Assembly: GCF_002911015.1 (NCBI RefSeq)
Contig: NZ_KZ626862.1
Location: 34,438-98,437, forward strand
DNA length: 64,000 nt
From: Streptomyces populi
GTDB lineage: Bacteria; Actinomycetota; Actinomycetes; Streptomycetales; Streptomycetaceae
Reading direction: 5' to 3'
Below are positions 1-8,963 of the stretch, piece by piece. Made by a program: the position numbers and the translations under genes. Every line of letters starts with the position of its first letter. Positions within the stretch are counted from its first letter, which is position 1. The notes under the pieces were generated by a model. That model did no database searches. It saw only the letters and a program-made list of their open reading frames with translations, and was not told the origin of the DNA.

Positions 1-1
1 G

Positions 2-553
2 GTTGTCCGGTGCCGGGCGTCCCCAAGCGCTCATCTCGGAGCGGAAGATGTCACGGATCTCCTCGCGGTTGCGGTGGATCGCGGGAACGAGGATGTGCGA
101 GGGCCGGTCTTTGCCCAACTGCACGATCAGCTCGGCCAGATCGGTCTCGTAGGCGGCGATGCCCTCGGCCTCCAGCGCCTCGTTGAGCCCGATCTCCTGC
201 GTGGCCATCGACTTGACCTTGACGACCTCGCTCTCACCGGTCGCCTTCACCAGATCGGCGACGATCCGGTTCGCCTCATCGGCGTCGGCCGCCCAGTGCA
301 CCGTCCCGCCCGCCGCGGTGACCGACTCCTCCAACTGGACGAGATAGTGGTCCAGCCGGCTCAGCGTGTGGTCCTTGATCTGCTTCCCGGCCTCGCGGAG
401 CTGATCCCAGTCGTCGAGCTCCGCCACCGCCACCGCACGCTTGTCGCGGATGGTGTGCGTGGCGTGCCGCAAATTCCGGCGCAGCGTGACGTTCTGCACC
501 GCCTCGTGGGCGGCCTTCGGGAAGGCCGGCATACCGACGAACGTGCCGCTCAT
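2..553 (-). CDS. lutB: LutB-type lactate-oxidation iron-sulfur protein (N-terminal part)
   Basis: The first 184 codons of a gene that leaves the window at base 1. The start ATG at 553 overlaps the stop of lutA in an ATGA. The visible part is the LUD-like N-terminal domain of LutB/LldF (residues about 60-184), with the family segment VPAIHRNREEIRDIF near residue 160. The ferredoxin-type Cys clusters expected in the C-terminal half lie outside the window. In LutABC the complex oxidises L-lactate to pyruvate in the cytoplasm. Here it is the last visible gene of the rhamnose operon, which fits removal of lactate made from lactaldehyde. A lutC gene would be expected further left and cannot be checked. 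Confidence 0.9.
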   Translation of the reverse strand, partial: MSGTFVGMPAFPKAAHEAVQNVTLRRNLRHATHTIRDKRAVAVAELDDWDQLREAGKQIKDHTLSRLDHYLVQLEESVTAAGGTVHWAADADEANRIVADLVKATGESEVVKVKSMATQEIGLNEALEAEGIAAYETDLAELIVQLGKDRPSHILVPAIHRNREEIRDIFRSEMSAWGRPAPDN

Positions 554-1305
554 GCCGCAGGCTCCTCTTCCGTGCTCGCGAGAATCTCGGCGATGTGCAG
601 CGCCCGCTGCGGGGCGTCCTGGCGGTGCAGGATGCCGCCGATGTGCATCAGGCAGGAGTTGTCGGCACCGCACAGCACCTCGGCGCCGGTGGACAGGGCG
701 TTGCGGACCTTGTCGTTACCCATCGCCGTCGACACGTCGGCGTTCTTCACCGCGAACGTGCCACCGAACCCGCAGCACTCCTCCGCTCCGGGCAGTTCCA
801 CCAACTCCAGCCCCTTCACGGCCTCAAGCAGTCGGCGTGGCCGATCGCCCAGCCCCAGCATCCGTAGGCCGTGGCAGGAGGGGTGGTAGGTGACCGTGTG
901 CGGGAAGTACGCCCCGACATCGGTGACACCGAGCACGTCTACCACGAACTCCGTCAGTTCGTACGTCCGGGGGACGAGCGACGTCGCGGCGTCCTTCAGT
1001 CTGGTGCCGCGTCCTTCGGCGCGGGCCTTGTCCCCGATGCGGGGGTAGTTGTCGCGGACCATCGCGACACAGGACCCGGAGGGGGTGACCACATAGTCGT
1101 AGCCCTCGAAGGCCCTGGTCATGCGTTCAACCAGCGGCTCGGTCTCCCTGCGGTAGCCGGTGTTGAACTGCGGCTGCCCGCAGCACGTCTGCGCCGCGGG
1201 GAAGTCCACGGTGACGCCCAGGCGTTCCAGCAGCTTCACGGTCGCGATGGCCGTGGACGGATAGACCGCGTCGTTGACACAGGTTGCGAACAGAGCGACG
1301 CGCAT
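550..1305 (-). CDS. lutA: LutA-type (Fe-S)-binding lactate utilisation protein
   Basis: 251 residues with two CCG cysteine-rich domains: Cys9 with Cys41-Cys42-Gly in the first, and YHPSC, ECCGFGG and CGADNSC in the second. This is the normal LutA length and arrangement. The protein is expected to bind an iron-sulfur cluster and pass electrons in the LutABC lactate oxidase. The ATG at 1305 is chosen because it overlaps the rhaB stop by one base (TGATG) and begins the conserved MRVALFATCV segment. A longer frame reaching 1353 would run back into rhaB. Translational coupling on both sides places it firmly in the rhamnose operon. Confidence 0.92.
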   Translation of the reverse strand: MRVALFATCVNDAVYPSTAIATVKLLERLGVTVDFPAAQTCCGQPQFNTGYRRETEPLVERMTRAFEGYDYVVTPSGSCVAMVRDNYPRIGDKARAEGRGTRLKDAATSLVPRTYELTEFVVDVLGVTDVGAYFPHTVTYHPSCHGLRMLGLGDRPRRLLEAVKGLELVELPGAEECCGFGGTFAVKNADVSTAMGNDKVRNALSTGAEVLCGADNSCLMHIGGILHRQDAPQRALHIAEILASTEEEPAA

Positions 1306-2804
1306 CACGAAGTCCTCGAGGCGGAAGCGATCCGGGCGGCGGCCGCGTCCCACGCGGCACCGTCCCCCCGGGGGGTGTAGTGCCGTAGGTGCTGGGTGGA
1401 GGCGATGAGCTTGCGCATCGCGGCGAGGTCACCCACCAGGCCGGCGGCCCGGGCCTGAACGAGAATGTTGCCCAGGGCAGTCGCCTCGGTGGGGCCGGCG
1501 ATGACGGGCAGCCCGGTTGCGTCGGCCGTCAGTTGGCACAGCAGGTCGTTGCGCGACCCCCCACCGACCAGGTGGACGTGGGTGACATCGCAGTCGGCCA
1601 GCTCAGCGGCCTGGCGCAGAGCGCGCCGGTGGGCCAGGGCCAGACTCTCCAGAATGCAGCGGACCACCGCGCCCTGGCTTCCCGGAACCCGCTGCCCGGT
1701 CCTGGCGCAGTAGTCCCGGATACGGGCCGGCATGTCGCCGGGGGCGAGGAACTCCGGCGCGTCCGGGTCGACAACCGAGTCGAAGGCCTTGGCCCGGGCT
1801 GCATCGGCCAGAAGAGCCGGGATGTGCGTGGGCAGTCCCTGCCGCTCCCATGTGCGCCGACATTCCTCCAGCAGCCACATGCCCATGATGTTGCGCAGAT
1901 AGCGGATCGTGCCGTCGATGCCACGCTCGTTGGTGAAGTTGGCGGCCCTCGACTCCTCGCTCAAGACCGGAGCCTCCAGCTCCAGACCGGCCAGCGACCA
2001 GGTACCGCACGAAATGTAGGCGAAGCAGGGCTCCGTTGCTGGCACAGCCACCACCGCGGATGCTGTGTCGTGCGAGGCGACCGTCGTCACCGAAGTCTTC
2101 GGGTCAAGCCCGGTGTACGCGGCGACATGGGGGAGCAATGTGCCCGCCGGGTCACCAGGAGCGCGCAGCGCGGGAAGCAGCTCCGGGTCGATGTCGAGCC
2201 GGTCCAGCAGGTCCTTCGACCACGTGCCCGTGCGGGCATCGAGCAGGCCGGTGGTCGAGGCGTTGGTCTCCTCGGCGCCGACCGAGCCGGTCAGCCAGTG
2301 GACCAGCAGATCGGGCATGAGCAGCAGACGCCGGGCAGCACCCAGCTGGACACTGCCCGCCGCAGCTGCCAGCTGGAAGACCGTGTTGAAGGGCAGGTGC
2401 TGCAGCCCCGTGATCGCGTACAGCTCCTCGCGGCCGACCTTGGCCCACACCCGCTCGGCCGCACCGTCGCTGCGCGTGTCGCGGTAGTGGAAGGGGTGCC
2501 CGAGCAGGGCGCCGTCCGCGTCCAGGAGCCCGTAGTCCACCGCCCAGGTGTCCACGCCGACGGACGCGACCCCGCCGGAGCGGGCTGCCTCGCGCAGCCC
2601 GTCGAGGATGCCCTGGAAGAGGGCCAGTACATCCCAGTGCAGTCCGCCGGGCAGCCGGACGGGTGTGTTGGGGAAGCGATGCGCCTCGGTGAGGTCGAGG
2701 TTGTCCGGGCCGACCCGGCCCAGGATCACGCGTCCGCTGGTGGCGCCGAGATCGACCGCGGCGAACGCGGAAGCGAAAGCGGAGGACGGTGGGGTGGTGG
2801 TCAC
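1305..2804 (-). CDS. rhaB: Rhamnulokinase
   Basis: FGGY-family sugar kinase of 499 residues, the usual size. It phosphorylates L-rhamnulose to L-rhamnulose 1-phosphate with ATP. The N-terminal phosphate-binding strand is AVDLGATSGR (Asp18). The invariant WAVDYGLLD substrate region lies near residue 85, and the C-terminal signature LVGGGSRNDLLCQL is followed by GPTEATALGN. The start is GTG at 2804, with GGAGG nine bases upstream. Extending to 2930 adds a low-complexity tail that is not family-like. It lies 198 bases after the aldolase gene stop and overlaps lutA by one base. No odd features. Confidence 0.93.
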   Translation of the reverse strand: MTTTPPSSAFASAFAAVDLGATSGRVILGRVGPDNLDLTEAHRFPNTPVRLPGGLHWDVLALFQGILDGLREAARSGGVASVGVDTWAVDYGLLDADGALLGHPFHYRDTRSDGAAERVWAKVGREELYAITGLQHLPFNTVFQLAAAAGSVQLGAARRLLLMPDLLVHWLTGSVGAEETNASTTGLLDARTGTWSKDLLDRLDIDPELLPALRAPGDPAGTLLPHVAAYTGLDPKTSVTTVASHDTASAVVAVPATEPCFAYISCGTWSLAGLELEAPVLSEESRAANFTNERGIDGTIRYLRNIMGMWLLEECRRTWERQGLPTHIPALLADAARAKAFDSVVDPDAPEFLAPGDMPARIRDYCARTGQRVPGSQGAVVRCILESLALAHRRALRQAAELADCDVTHVHLVGGGSRNDLLCQLTADATGLPVIAGPTEATALGNILVQARAAGLVGDLAAMRKLIASTQHLRHYTPRGDGAAWDAAAARIASASRTS

Positions 2805-3002
2805 GCGGGGGTACCTCCGCTGTGCATGTGACTCGTCGAACAGAAGAACGAGAACGCTTGGGAAAAGACGCGGGCCGGCGGCTTCCTGACAGTGCTGGGT
2901 CAGGCAACAGCTGCCATGGCGTACCGCCACCGGCCCGCAGAGGGTGCACCTGGGGCCGGAGGGTTGGTTCCACCGGCCCCAGGGCGATCGGAGGGGCGTC
3001 TG

Positions 3003-5045
3003 TCAGCGCAGGAACGCCGCTGCCACGCCCGCGTCGACCGGGATGTGCAGGCCGGTCGTGTGGGTCAGGTCGCCGCCGGTCAGGGCAAAGACAGCGTTCG
3101 CGACGTGCTCGGGCAGAACCTCACGCTTGAGGAGCGTGCGCTGGGCGTAGAACTCGCCGAGCTTCTCCTCCTCGATGCCGTAGGTGGCCGCACGCTGTGC
3201 CCCCCAGCCCGCGGCGAAGATGCCCGAGCCCCGCACGACACCGTCGGGGTTGACCCCGTTGACGCGGATGCCGTGCTCACCGAGCTCGGCTGCCAGCAGC
3301 CTCACCTGGTGGGCCTGGTCGGCCTTGGTGGCGGAGTAGGCGATGTTGTTCGGGCCGGCGAAGACCGCGTTCTTGGAGGCGATGTACACGATGTCGCCGC
3401 CGAGGCCCTGCTCAGCCATGATCCGCGCAGCTTCCCGGGAAACCAGGAACGAACCGCGGGCCATGATGTCGTGCTGCAGGTCCCAGTCACGGACCGTGGT
3501 CTCCAGCAGCGGCTTGGAGACGGAGATACCGGCGTTGTTCACGATCAGGTCCACGCCGCCGAAGGCGAGCAGGGCAGCACGGAACGCGTCGCCGATCTGC
3601 TTCTCCGAGGTCACGTCCACCGTCACCGGGACGGCCTTGTCGGGCCCGCCCAGCTCCTCGGCGACCGCTGCCGCGTTCTCCCCGTTCAGGTCGGCGACCA
3701 CCACGCACGCGCCCTCGGCGACCAGCCGGTGGGCGATCGCCTTGCCGATGCCGCTGCCCGCGCCCGTCACCAGTGCCACACGCGTGGCGAGAGGCTTCGC
3801 TTTCGGCATCCGCCGCAGCTTGGCCTCCTCCAGCTCCCAGTACTCGATGCGGAACTTCTCCGACTCCTCGATCGGGGAGTACGCGGAGACCGCCTCGGCA
3901 CCCCGCATCACGTTGATCGCGTTGACGTAGAACTCGCCCGCAACCCGCGCGGTCTGCTTGTCCTTGCCGAAGGAGAACATCCCCACACCCGGCACCAGGA
4001 TGATCGCCGGGTCCGCACCGCGCATCGCGGGCGAGTCCGCGGTGGCGTGCCGCGCATAGTAGGCGGCGTACTCCTCACGGTAGGCGGCGTGCAGCTCCTT
4101 CAGCCTGGCCACCGCCTCACCGAGCTCCGCCGTGGCCGGCAGGTCCAGAACCAGCGGACGGACCTTCGTACGCAGGAAGTGATCCGGGCACGAGGTACCC
4201 AGAGCCGCCAGACGCGGGTGCTCAGCACGCGCCAGGAAGTCCAGCACCACATCGGAGTCGGTGAAGTGGCCGACCTGCGGCCGGTCCTGCGAAGCCAGCG
4301 CACGGATCACCGGCGCCAACGCGGCAGCCCGCTCACGACGCTGCTCCTCCGCCAGCGCCCCGAATCCCTCCAGTGGCGCACCGAACGGCTGCTCCTTGCC
4401 GCGGTCGGTGAGGAACTGCTCCGCCGTCCGGATCATCCACAGCGCGTTGGCCTCGCACTCCTGGGCCGAGGCACCCCAGGCGGTGATTCCGTGGCCGCCC
4501 AGGACGACGCCGACCGCTTGCGGGTTGGCCTCCTTGATCGCGGCGATGTCCAGACCCAGCTGGAAGCCCGGCCGCCGCCACGGCACCCAGGCCACCTTCT
4601 CGCCGTAGCACTCCTTCGTCAGCGCCTCACCATCTGCCGCGCAGGCCAGTGCGATTCCGGAGTCCGGATGCAGATGGTCCACGTGCGCGGCGTCCACCAG
4701 ACCGTGCATGGCAGTGTCGATCGACGGCGCCGCACCGCCCTTGCCGTGAAGGCAATAGTCGAACGCGGCGACCATCTCGTCCTCGCGCTCCACGCCCGGA
4801 TAGACGTCGACCAGGCCGCGCAGCCGATCCAGCCGCAGGACCGCGAGACCGTTCTCGGTCAGGGTTCCCAGGTCACCGCCCGAGCCCTTGACCCACATCA
4901 GCTCGACATCGCTGCCGGTCACCGGGTCGATGACGGAGCCCTTGGCGGAGGCGTTGCCGCCGGCGTAGTTGGTGTTGCGCGGGTCGGAACCCAGTCGGTG
5001 CGCCCGCTCCAGCAGAGCGGCGACTTCGGGGTGGGCGGAGGACAT
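3003..5045 (-). CDS. rhaE: Bifunctional rhamnulose-1-phosphate aldolase / L-lactaldehyde dehydrogenase
   Basis: 680-residue fusion. Residues 1-400 are a class II aldolase domain: YAGGNASAKG near 27, WVKGSGGDLG near 51, and a metal-site HVDHLHP at 121-127. Residues about 415-680 are a short-chain dehydrogenase with the Rossmann loop VTGAGSGIG, NNAGIS and the catalytic Tyr in YSATK. Known homologues cleave L-rhamnulose 1-phosphate to dihydroxyacetone phosphate and L-lactaldehyde and oxidise the aldehyde to L-lactate with NAD. Start ATG 5045 has AAGGA upstream. The symbol varies in the literature (rhaEW, rhaD, rhaZ). It sits 58 bases after rhaI on the same strand. Confidence 0.93.
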   Translation of the reverse strand: MSSAHPEVAALLERAHRLGSDPRNTNYAGGNASAKGSVIDPVTGSDVELMWVKGSGGDLGTLTENGLAVLRLDRLRGLVDVYPGVEREDEMVAAFDYCLHGKGGAAPSIDTAMHGLVDAAHVDHLHPDSGIALACAADGEALTKECYGEKVAWVPWRRPGFQLGLDIAAIKEANPQAVGVVLGGHGITAWGASAQECEANALWMIRTAEQFLTDRGKEQPFGAPLEGFGALAEEQRRERAAALAPVIRALASQDRPQVGHFTDSDVVLDFLARAEHPRLAALGTSCPDHFLRTKVRPLVLDLPATAELGEAVARLKELHAAYREEYAAYYARHATADSPAMRGADPAIILVPGVGMFSFGKDKQTARVAGEFYVNAINVMRGAEAVSAYSPIEESEKFRIEYWELEEAKLRRMPKAKPLATRVALVTGAGSGIGKAIAHRLVAEGACVVVADLNGENAAAVAEELGGPDKAVPVTVDVTSEKQIGDAFRAALLAFGGVDLIVNNAGISVSKPLLETTVRDWDLQHDIMARGSFLVSREAARIMAEQGLGGDIVYIASKNAVFAGPNNIAYSATKADQAHQVRLLAAELGEHGIRVNGVNPDGVVRGSGIFAAGWGAQRAATYGIEEEKLGEFYAQRTLLKREVLPEHVANAVFALTGGDLTHTTGLHIPVDAGVAAAFLR

Positions 5046-5103
5046 GAGCTTCTTCCTTCGGAGAATGAGGGGAATGGCAGAGGATCAGGAACGACGACGG
5101 GGC

Positions 5104-6270
5104 CTACGCGCCCCAACCGGCCTGCTCGCCACCGACACGCTCGGCGGTGATCCGCTCCTGCCAGCCAGAGCCGGCGTACGCGGCGACAGGGTCGGGAGCC
5201 AGGCCGGTCTCCTCCCGGATTTCGCGCAGCAGGGGACGGACGTCGGTGTTGTACGCGTCCATCAGCACCGCGTTCGCGGCCAGCACGTCACCGGACTGCT
5301 GCGCCTCGGCCAGAGCGTCGACGTCGACGAGGAGCGCCTTGGCGGTGGCCTCCTGGACGTTCATCACGGAGCGGATGACCGCAGGAATCTTCGCCTCGAT
5401 GTTGTGGCACTGGTCGAGCATGAAGGCCACGTTCGTCTCCGGCGCCAGGCCACCGTTCTTGGCGACCTCGTGCATGATCCGGAACAACTGGAAGGGGTCC
5501 GCGGAGCCGACCATCAGGTCGTCGTCCGCATAGAAACGCGAGTTGAAGTCGAACCCGCCGAGCTTCCCCTCCCGCAGCAGGAACGCGACGATGAACTCGA
5601 TGTTCGTACCCGGAGCGTGGTGCCCGGTGTCCACGACCACCTGCGCCTTGGAGCCCAGCTTGAGGCAGTGGGCGTAGGAGGTGCCCCAGTCCGGTACGTC
5701 CGTCGTGTAGAAGGCGGGCTCGAAGAACTTGTACTCCAGGAGCAGGCGCTGGTCGTCACCGAGCCGCGCGTACACCTCGGCAAGAGCCTCGGCCAGCCGG
5801 TCCTGGCGGTCGACGATGTCGTCCTGGCCGGGGTAGTTCGTGCCGTCCGCGAACCACAGCTTCAGATCCGAGGACCCGGTCGCGTCCATGATGTCCACGC
5901 ACTCGAGGAGGTGGTCGACCGCCTTGCGGCGGACCTTCGCATCCGGGTGGCAGACACTGCCGAGCTTGTAGCTGTCGTCCTGGAACGTATTGGAGTTGAT
6001 CGCGCCCAGCTCGAGGCCGCGGTCCTTGGCATAGGCCGCCAGCGCCGCGTAGTCCTCGACCCGGTCCCACGGAATGTGCAGGGACACCTTGGGGGCGACG
6101 CCGGTGAACGCGTGCACCTGCGCGGCGTCGTCCAGCTTCTCGAACGGCGTGCGCGGCACACCGCTCTGCGCGAACACCTTGAAGCGGGTGCCCGAGTTGC
6201 CGTACCCCCACGACGGCGTCTCGATCCGCTGGCCGGAGAGTGCGGCCTTCACGGCTGCGATGTCAGGCAT
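5104..6270 (-). CDS. rhaI: L-rhamnose isomerase (RhaI type)
   Basis: 388 residues of the RhaI family found in pseudomonads and actinobacteria: a TIM-barrel xylose-isomerase-like enzyme that converts L-rhamnose to L-rhamnulose. Visible metal and substrate segments are LLLEYKFFEPAFY, VVVDTGHHAPGTN, and GFDFNSRFYADDD with the later MLDQCHNIEAK. Start ATG 6270 follows GAGG by five bases. A GTG at 6288 would lengthen it by six residues, but the ribosome site would then be internal. It is the first gene of the operon, and the palindromic operators at 6340 and 6459 lie directly upstream. Confidence 0.93.
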   Translation of the reverse strand: MPDIAAVKAALSGQRIETPSWGYGNSGTRFKVFAQSGVPRTPFEKLDDAAQVHAFTGVAPKVSLHIPWDRVEDYAALAAYAKDRGLELGAINSNTFQDDSYKLGSVCHPDAKVRRKAVDHLLECVDIMDATGSSDLKLWFADGTNYPGQDDIVDRQDRLAEALAEVYARLGDDQRLLLEYKFFEPAFYTTDVPDWGTSYAHCLKLGSKAQVVVDTGHHAPGTNIEFIVAFLLREGKLGGFDFNSRFYADDDLMVGSADPFQLFRIMHEVAKNGGLAPETNVAFMLDQCHNIEAKIPAVIRSVMNVQEATAKALLVDVDALAEAQQSGDVLAANAVLMDAYNTDVRPLLREIREETGLAPDPVAAYAGSGWQERITAERVGGEQAGWGA

Positions 6271-6339
6271 GTCCACCTCAGGAAACACGGGGACAGCCCG
6301 ATGGGTGGGCTGCCGAACTAGCGAAACGGTGAAACGATC

Positions 6340-6351
6340 TGAATCGATTCA
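6340..6351. promoter_or_regulatory. LacI-type operator upstream of the rhamnose operon
   Basis: Perfect 12-base palindrome TGAATCGATTCA, 70 bases upstream of rhaI. The central CG pair flanked by TGAA/TTCA halves is the usual shape of LacI-family sites in actinobacteria. A regulator gene is not in the window. A GTGAAACGAT half-like copy lies just left of it. Confidence 0.7.
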
Positions 6352-6458
6352 ACGCGTGAAGCTAATACTGCCGGGGGCGCGCCCGTCAAGGGGAGGTATG
6401 GCCGAGCTGAAGCAGGACTAGCAACCCTATGCCGCCAGCGCAAGCCATCATCTACGAA

Positions 6459-6472
6459 TTGAAACCATTCAA
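6459..6472. promoter_or_regulatory. Second rhamnose operator-like palindrome
   Basis: TTGAAACCATTCAA has the same TTGAA/TTCAA half-sites as the site at 6340 with an imperfect centre. The centre-to-centre distance is about 120 bases. Two such sites could allow looping repression. This is an inference from sequence symmetry only. Confidence 0.45.
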
Positions 6473-6687
6473 ATCTGCATTGATCCGTGATGACCTGCAG
6501 TCCACGAGTGCCCTCTGATGGCAAGCAGCCCCGTTACCCGTGGCAATCGCAGACCACGGTGCAGGTGGCGCCCGCTGGCCCCTGCCAGCGAGGGACACCA
6601 CACAGTGCGACTGTCGTTGGTCGGGCCTGTCAAACGAGTGTTGTAACTGGGGGTAGTTGAGGGTTACTGACGGACTGCGGGGGGGGG

Positions 6688-6850
6688 CGGCCGTCGAAGG
6701 TAACGCCGAAGGCGCTCAGTGCCGTCTTCCAGCGCATGGTCCAGCGGGCCCGAGCTTGCCGGTGGGATCGAGCGACATGATCGCCATGTGGATGCACTTC
6801 AGGGTGGCCTGCTCGTTGGGGAAGGTCCTGCACGCTTTGGGCCGGGTCGA
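6688..6850 (-). pseudogene. IS256-family transposase C-terminal remnant, frameshifted
   Basis: Translation of the minus strand gives TFPNEQATLKCIHMAIMSLD followed in another frame by RWTMRWKTALSAFGVTFDGR. This is the conserved C-terminal end of IS256-class transposases (FPNEQAALK, DPTG, RW, FxITFxGR). The frame break falls near 6750. Nothing upstream restores the catalytic DDE region and no terminal inverted repeats are visible, so only a scrap remains. It lies between the rhamnose operon and the accessory genes and probably marks an old insertion edge. Confidence 0.75.
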
Positions 6851-6931
6851 GATCCTCAAAAGGGTGGGTCATCATGGGCAGGGTTCCTGCTGGAAGAGTG
6901 CGGAACGCCGGGGCTGGCAGGGCGGCGCGGC

Positions 6932-7414
6932 TCAGCGGGCGCGGGCGCCGCTTCGGGTGATCGGCACGGCGGGAGTCGTGTGCACGGTCCGGCCTGCGGT
7001 GCGGCTGGTCGCGGTCCAGGCGCCGGGGAACCAGACGGTGGTGTACTGCTCGATGGCGTCGCGCAAGCGGGTGGTGACGGCCCCCTCCCATGGTGGCCGC
7101 CCGGGACGGTGGTACGTGTCGAAGGTGCCGTACTGCTTGGTGTTCGGCCGGGTGTTGGTCGCTTCGTCGCGCCTGTGAAAAGTGCCGTGATCCAGGAAAC
7201 TGAGCGCCACCGCGTCGATCTCCCCGCGGTCCGGATGGACAACCGCCAAGCGCAGGCCGCCGTAGGTGTCCGCGTAGATGGTGCGGCTGAAGTCGATCCG
7301 CAGCCGCAGGGACGTGCCCGGGACCGGGGCGGCGTAGTAGGTGTTGCCCACGACGGTGCTGTCGCGGAAGGGAAGGCACAGCTCGGCGAAGAACTCCGGG
7401 GCCTGCAGGGACAA
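6932..7414 (-). CDS. Conserved hypothetical protein
   Basis: 160 residues, not recognised. It has a hydrophilic, beta-rich look with a central GNTYYAAPVPGTSLRLRIDF stretch and a basic tail. Start is TTG 7414 with GGAG seven bases upstream. It follows the broken DUF317 gene by 30 bases on the same strand, so it is probably the last gene of the HAD/MFS/ATP-grasp transcript. DUF317 genes in this window regularly sit next to small unknown proteins like this one. Confidence 0.6.
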   Translation of the reverse strand: MSLQAPEFFAELCLPFRDSTVVGNTYYAAPVPGTSLRLRIDFSRTIYADTYGGLRLAVVHPDRGEIDAVALSFLDHGTFHRRDEATNTRPNTKQYGTFDTYHRPGRPPWEGAVTTRLRDAIEQYTTVWFPGAWTATSRTAGRTVHTTPAVPITRSGARAR

Positions 7415-7444
7415 GAGGGGTCTCCGGGAGGGGTCGAGCTGGTC

Positions 7445-8314
7445 CTATCGGCGTGGACCGGGCAGAGCCGGTCGGCTGGTGGTGCTCCAGCGCGGGATGC
7501 TGGCCGCGGGGAGCGGGGCCAGGCGGCGAGATGCGACGGCCCGCTGTACATCGAGCGGGGTGGGAGTCTGCGGCCTGGACGGAAGGATCGGGGTGAGCTG
7601 GGCCATGCCCTCGATGTAGCTGAAGGTGTCCTCGCGCCATCGGGGCAGCGGAGCCGGGTCGGCGACGCACTCGGTGAGAGCGGCGAGCAGGGCGACGGGG
7701 GTATCGGTGCTGGCCGTGGCGTACCAGAGAGGCCGGTTGACGGACTTGCCCGCCCACAGCTGCCAGCGAGCGTCCCGCGTCGTCAGCTCGGCCTCCGGAT
7801 CGATGTCGCCGGTGGTGAACTCCAGGCCGGCGAGGCCGTCCGGGGCTTGGACAGCGAAGACGCCCCAGCGCGGGCGTTCGATCTCCCAGCCCTGTTTCAG
7901 CAGAGGCACGACGGCGAGGAAGGGATCGTGCTCGTCAGTCCCGGTGACCGGCCGGGCGAGGTAGGCGTCCGGCCCCTGCTCGTACGCCGTGGCGAGAACA
8001 GTAGTGAACGCGGTCACGAACTCAGTGGGAACGCGGTCGTTGAAGCACACGCCCCAGGTCGGCGGTCCGAACGGATCGCGGTAGGCGTTGATGCGCCAGA
8101 GCCCGTCGTCCTCGCCTTCAGGGAGGTAGCCCAGGCGGACCTTGCGGTCGGGGGCGTTGACGTAGGCGTTGCCGAGGTCGTCGTTATGGAGGTCCTAGCC
8201 GAGGCCAATGAGTGGGGCGAGGGCTGGGTCGCCGATCCCGGTGGTGGAGGCGAGGTGGCGTGGAGAGACGAAGACGTCTCCGTCAATTACACGTGGTTCG
8301 TCGTGAGGGGTCAC
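7445..8314 (-). pseudogene. DUF317 protein gene interrupted by an amber codon
   Basis: The frame from GTG 8314 (CAGGA four bases upstream) reads VTPHDEPRVI... with the DUF317 signature VSPRHLASTTGIGDPALAPL, then LIGLG, then TAG at 8195-8197. The same frame continues with DLHNDDLGNAYVNAP and KVRLGYLPEG to the stop at 7445. DUF317 proteins have a conserved Trp after that Gly, so a TGG to TAG change is the simplest explanation. Without the stop the product would be 289 residues. Restart at GTG 8050 would give only a 201-residue C-terminal piece. The role of DUF317 is unknown. It begins 29 bases after the HAD gene. Confidence 0.75.
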
Positions 8315-8342
8315 AGGTTCCTGAGCGGTGAAGACGGACGGG

Positions 8343-8963
8343 TCAGGCAGCGGGCCTCAGGGCTTCTTGGAGGGCGTCGCTGGAGCCGGTGTAGTGCAGT
8401 GTCCGCAGGCCCAGGCGGGCTGCGGCCTGGCAGTTGTCGGCGCGGTCGTCAACGAACAGGACGCGTCGTGGATCGCGAACTCCGGTGGCTCGCAGGGCGT
8501 AGTGGTAGGCGGCCGGGTCGGGCTTGCACACCTCAAGTTGGGCTGAGTACAGCGCCTGGGTCATCAGACGGCGCCAGTCGTGGGTATCGAGCACGGTACT
8601 GAGGTGGGCCGGTGCGTTGGACAGCAGCACCATCGGCAGTCCGGTGCCGTGGGCGAGGCGGAGCACGGACAGAACTCTCTCGTCGGTCGCGGTCCACATG
8701 ACCGTGTCCGCGGCGAGGAGCTCGCGCAGCAGGCGGGATCCGGGGTGGGCGCCGAGGACGCGAGCCCAATACGCCAGGTCGCTGAGCTGGCCGGCGTCGT
8801 AGAGGTCGCGGGCGTTCCAGAAGGCTCGCTGGAAGCCTACGAGATCGTCTTCGGGCCAGGAGGCGGTGCGGGCCAGTCGGAGCCAGTGGGCGCGCGTGGG
8901 CTGCAGTCCGATGACGCCGTTGTAGTCGAGGATGACGGCGTCGAGGCTGGTGGGGCGGGTCAA
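8343..8963 (-). CDS. HAD-superfamily hydrolase
   Basis: 206 residues. Motif I is LDYNGV with the nucleophile Asp13. The second Asp of the usual DxD is Asn, as in some HAD branches that do not act as simple phosphatases. Motif II is LLSNA, motif III is the Lys of CKPDPAAY, and motif IV is FVDDRADN. A helical cap lies between motifs I and II. Its substrate is unknown. The start ATG 8963 overlaps the stop of the upstream MFS gene in an ATGA, so it is co-translated with a transporter and an ATP-grasp ligase. It may act on a product of that ligase. Confidence 0.85.
   Translation of the reverse strand: MTRPTSLDAVILDYNGVIGLQPTRAHWLRLARTASWPEDDLVGFQRAFWNARDLYDAGQLSDLAYWARVLGAHPGSRLLRELLAADTVMWTATDERVLSVLRLAHGTGLPMVLLSNAPAHLSTVLDTHDWRRLMTQALYSAQLEVCKPDPAAYHYALRATGVRDPRRVLFVDDRADNCQAAARLGLRTLHYTGSSDALQEALRPAA

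Noticed and set aside
2892..5150. 752-codon plus-strand frame opposite the rhamnose aldolase/dehydrogenase gene
   Set aside because: Antisense shadow in high-GC DNA with Arg/Gly/Leu-rich composition. The minus-strand gene has clear catalytic motifs.
6719..8602. 627-codon plus-strand frame
   Set aside because: Antisense to the broken DUF317 gene and others, low-complexity composition, no ribosome site.
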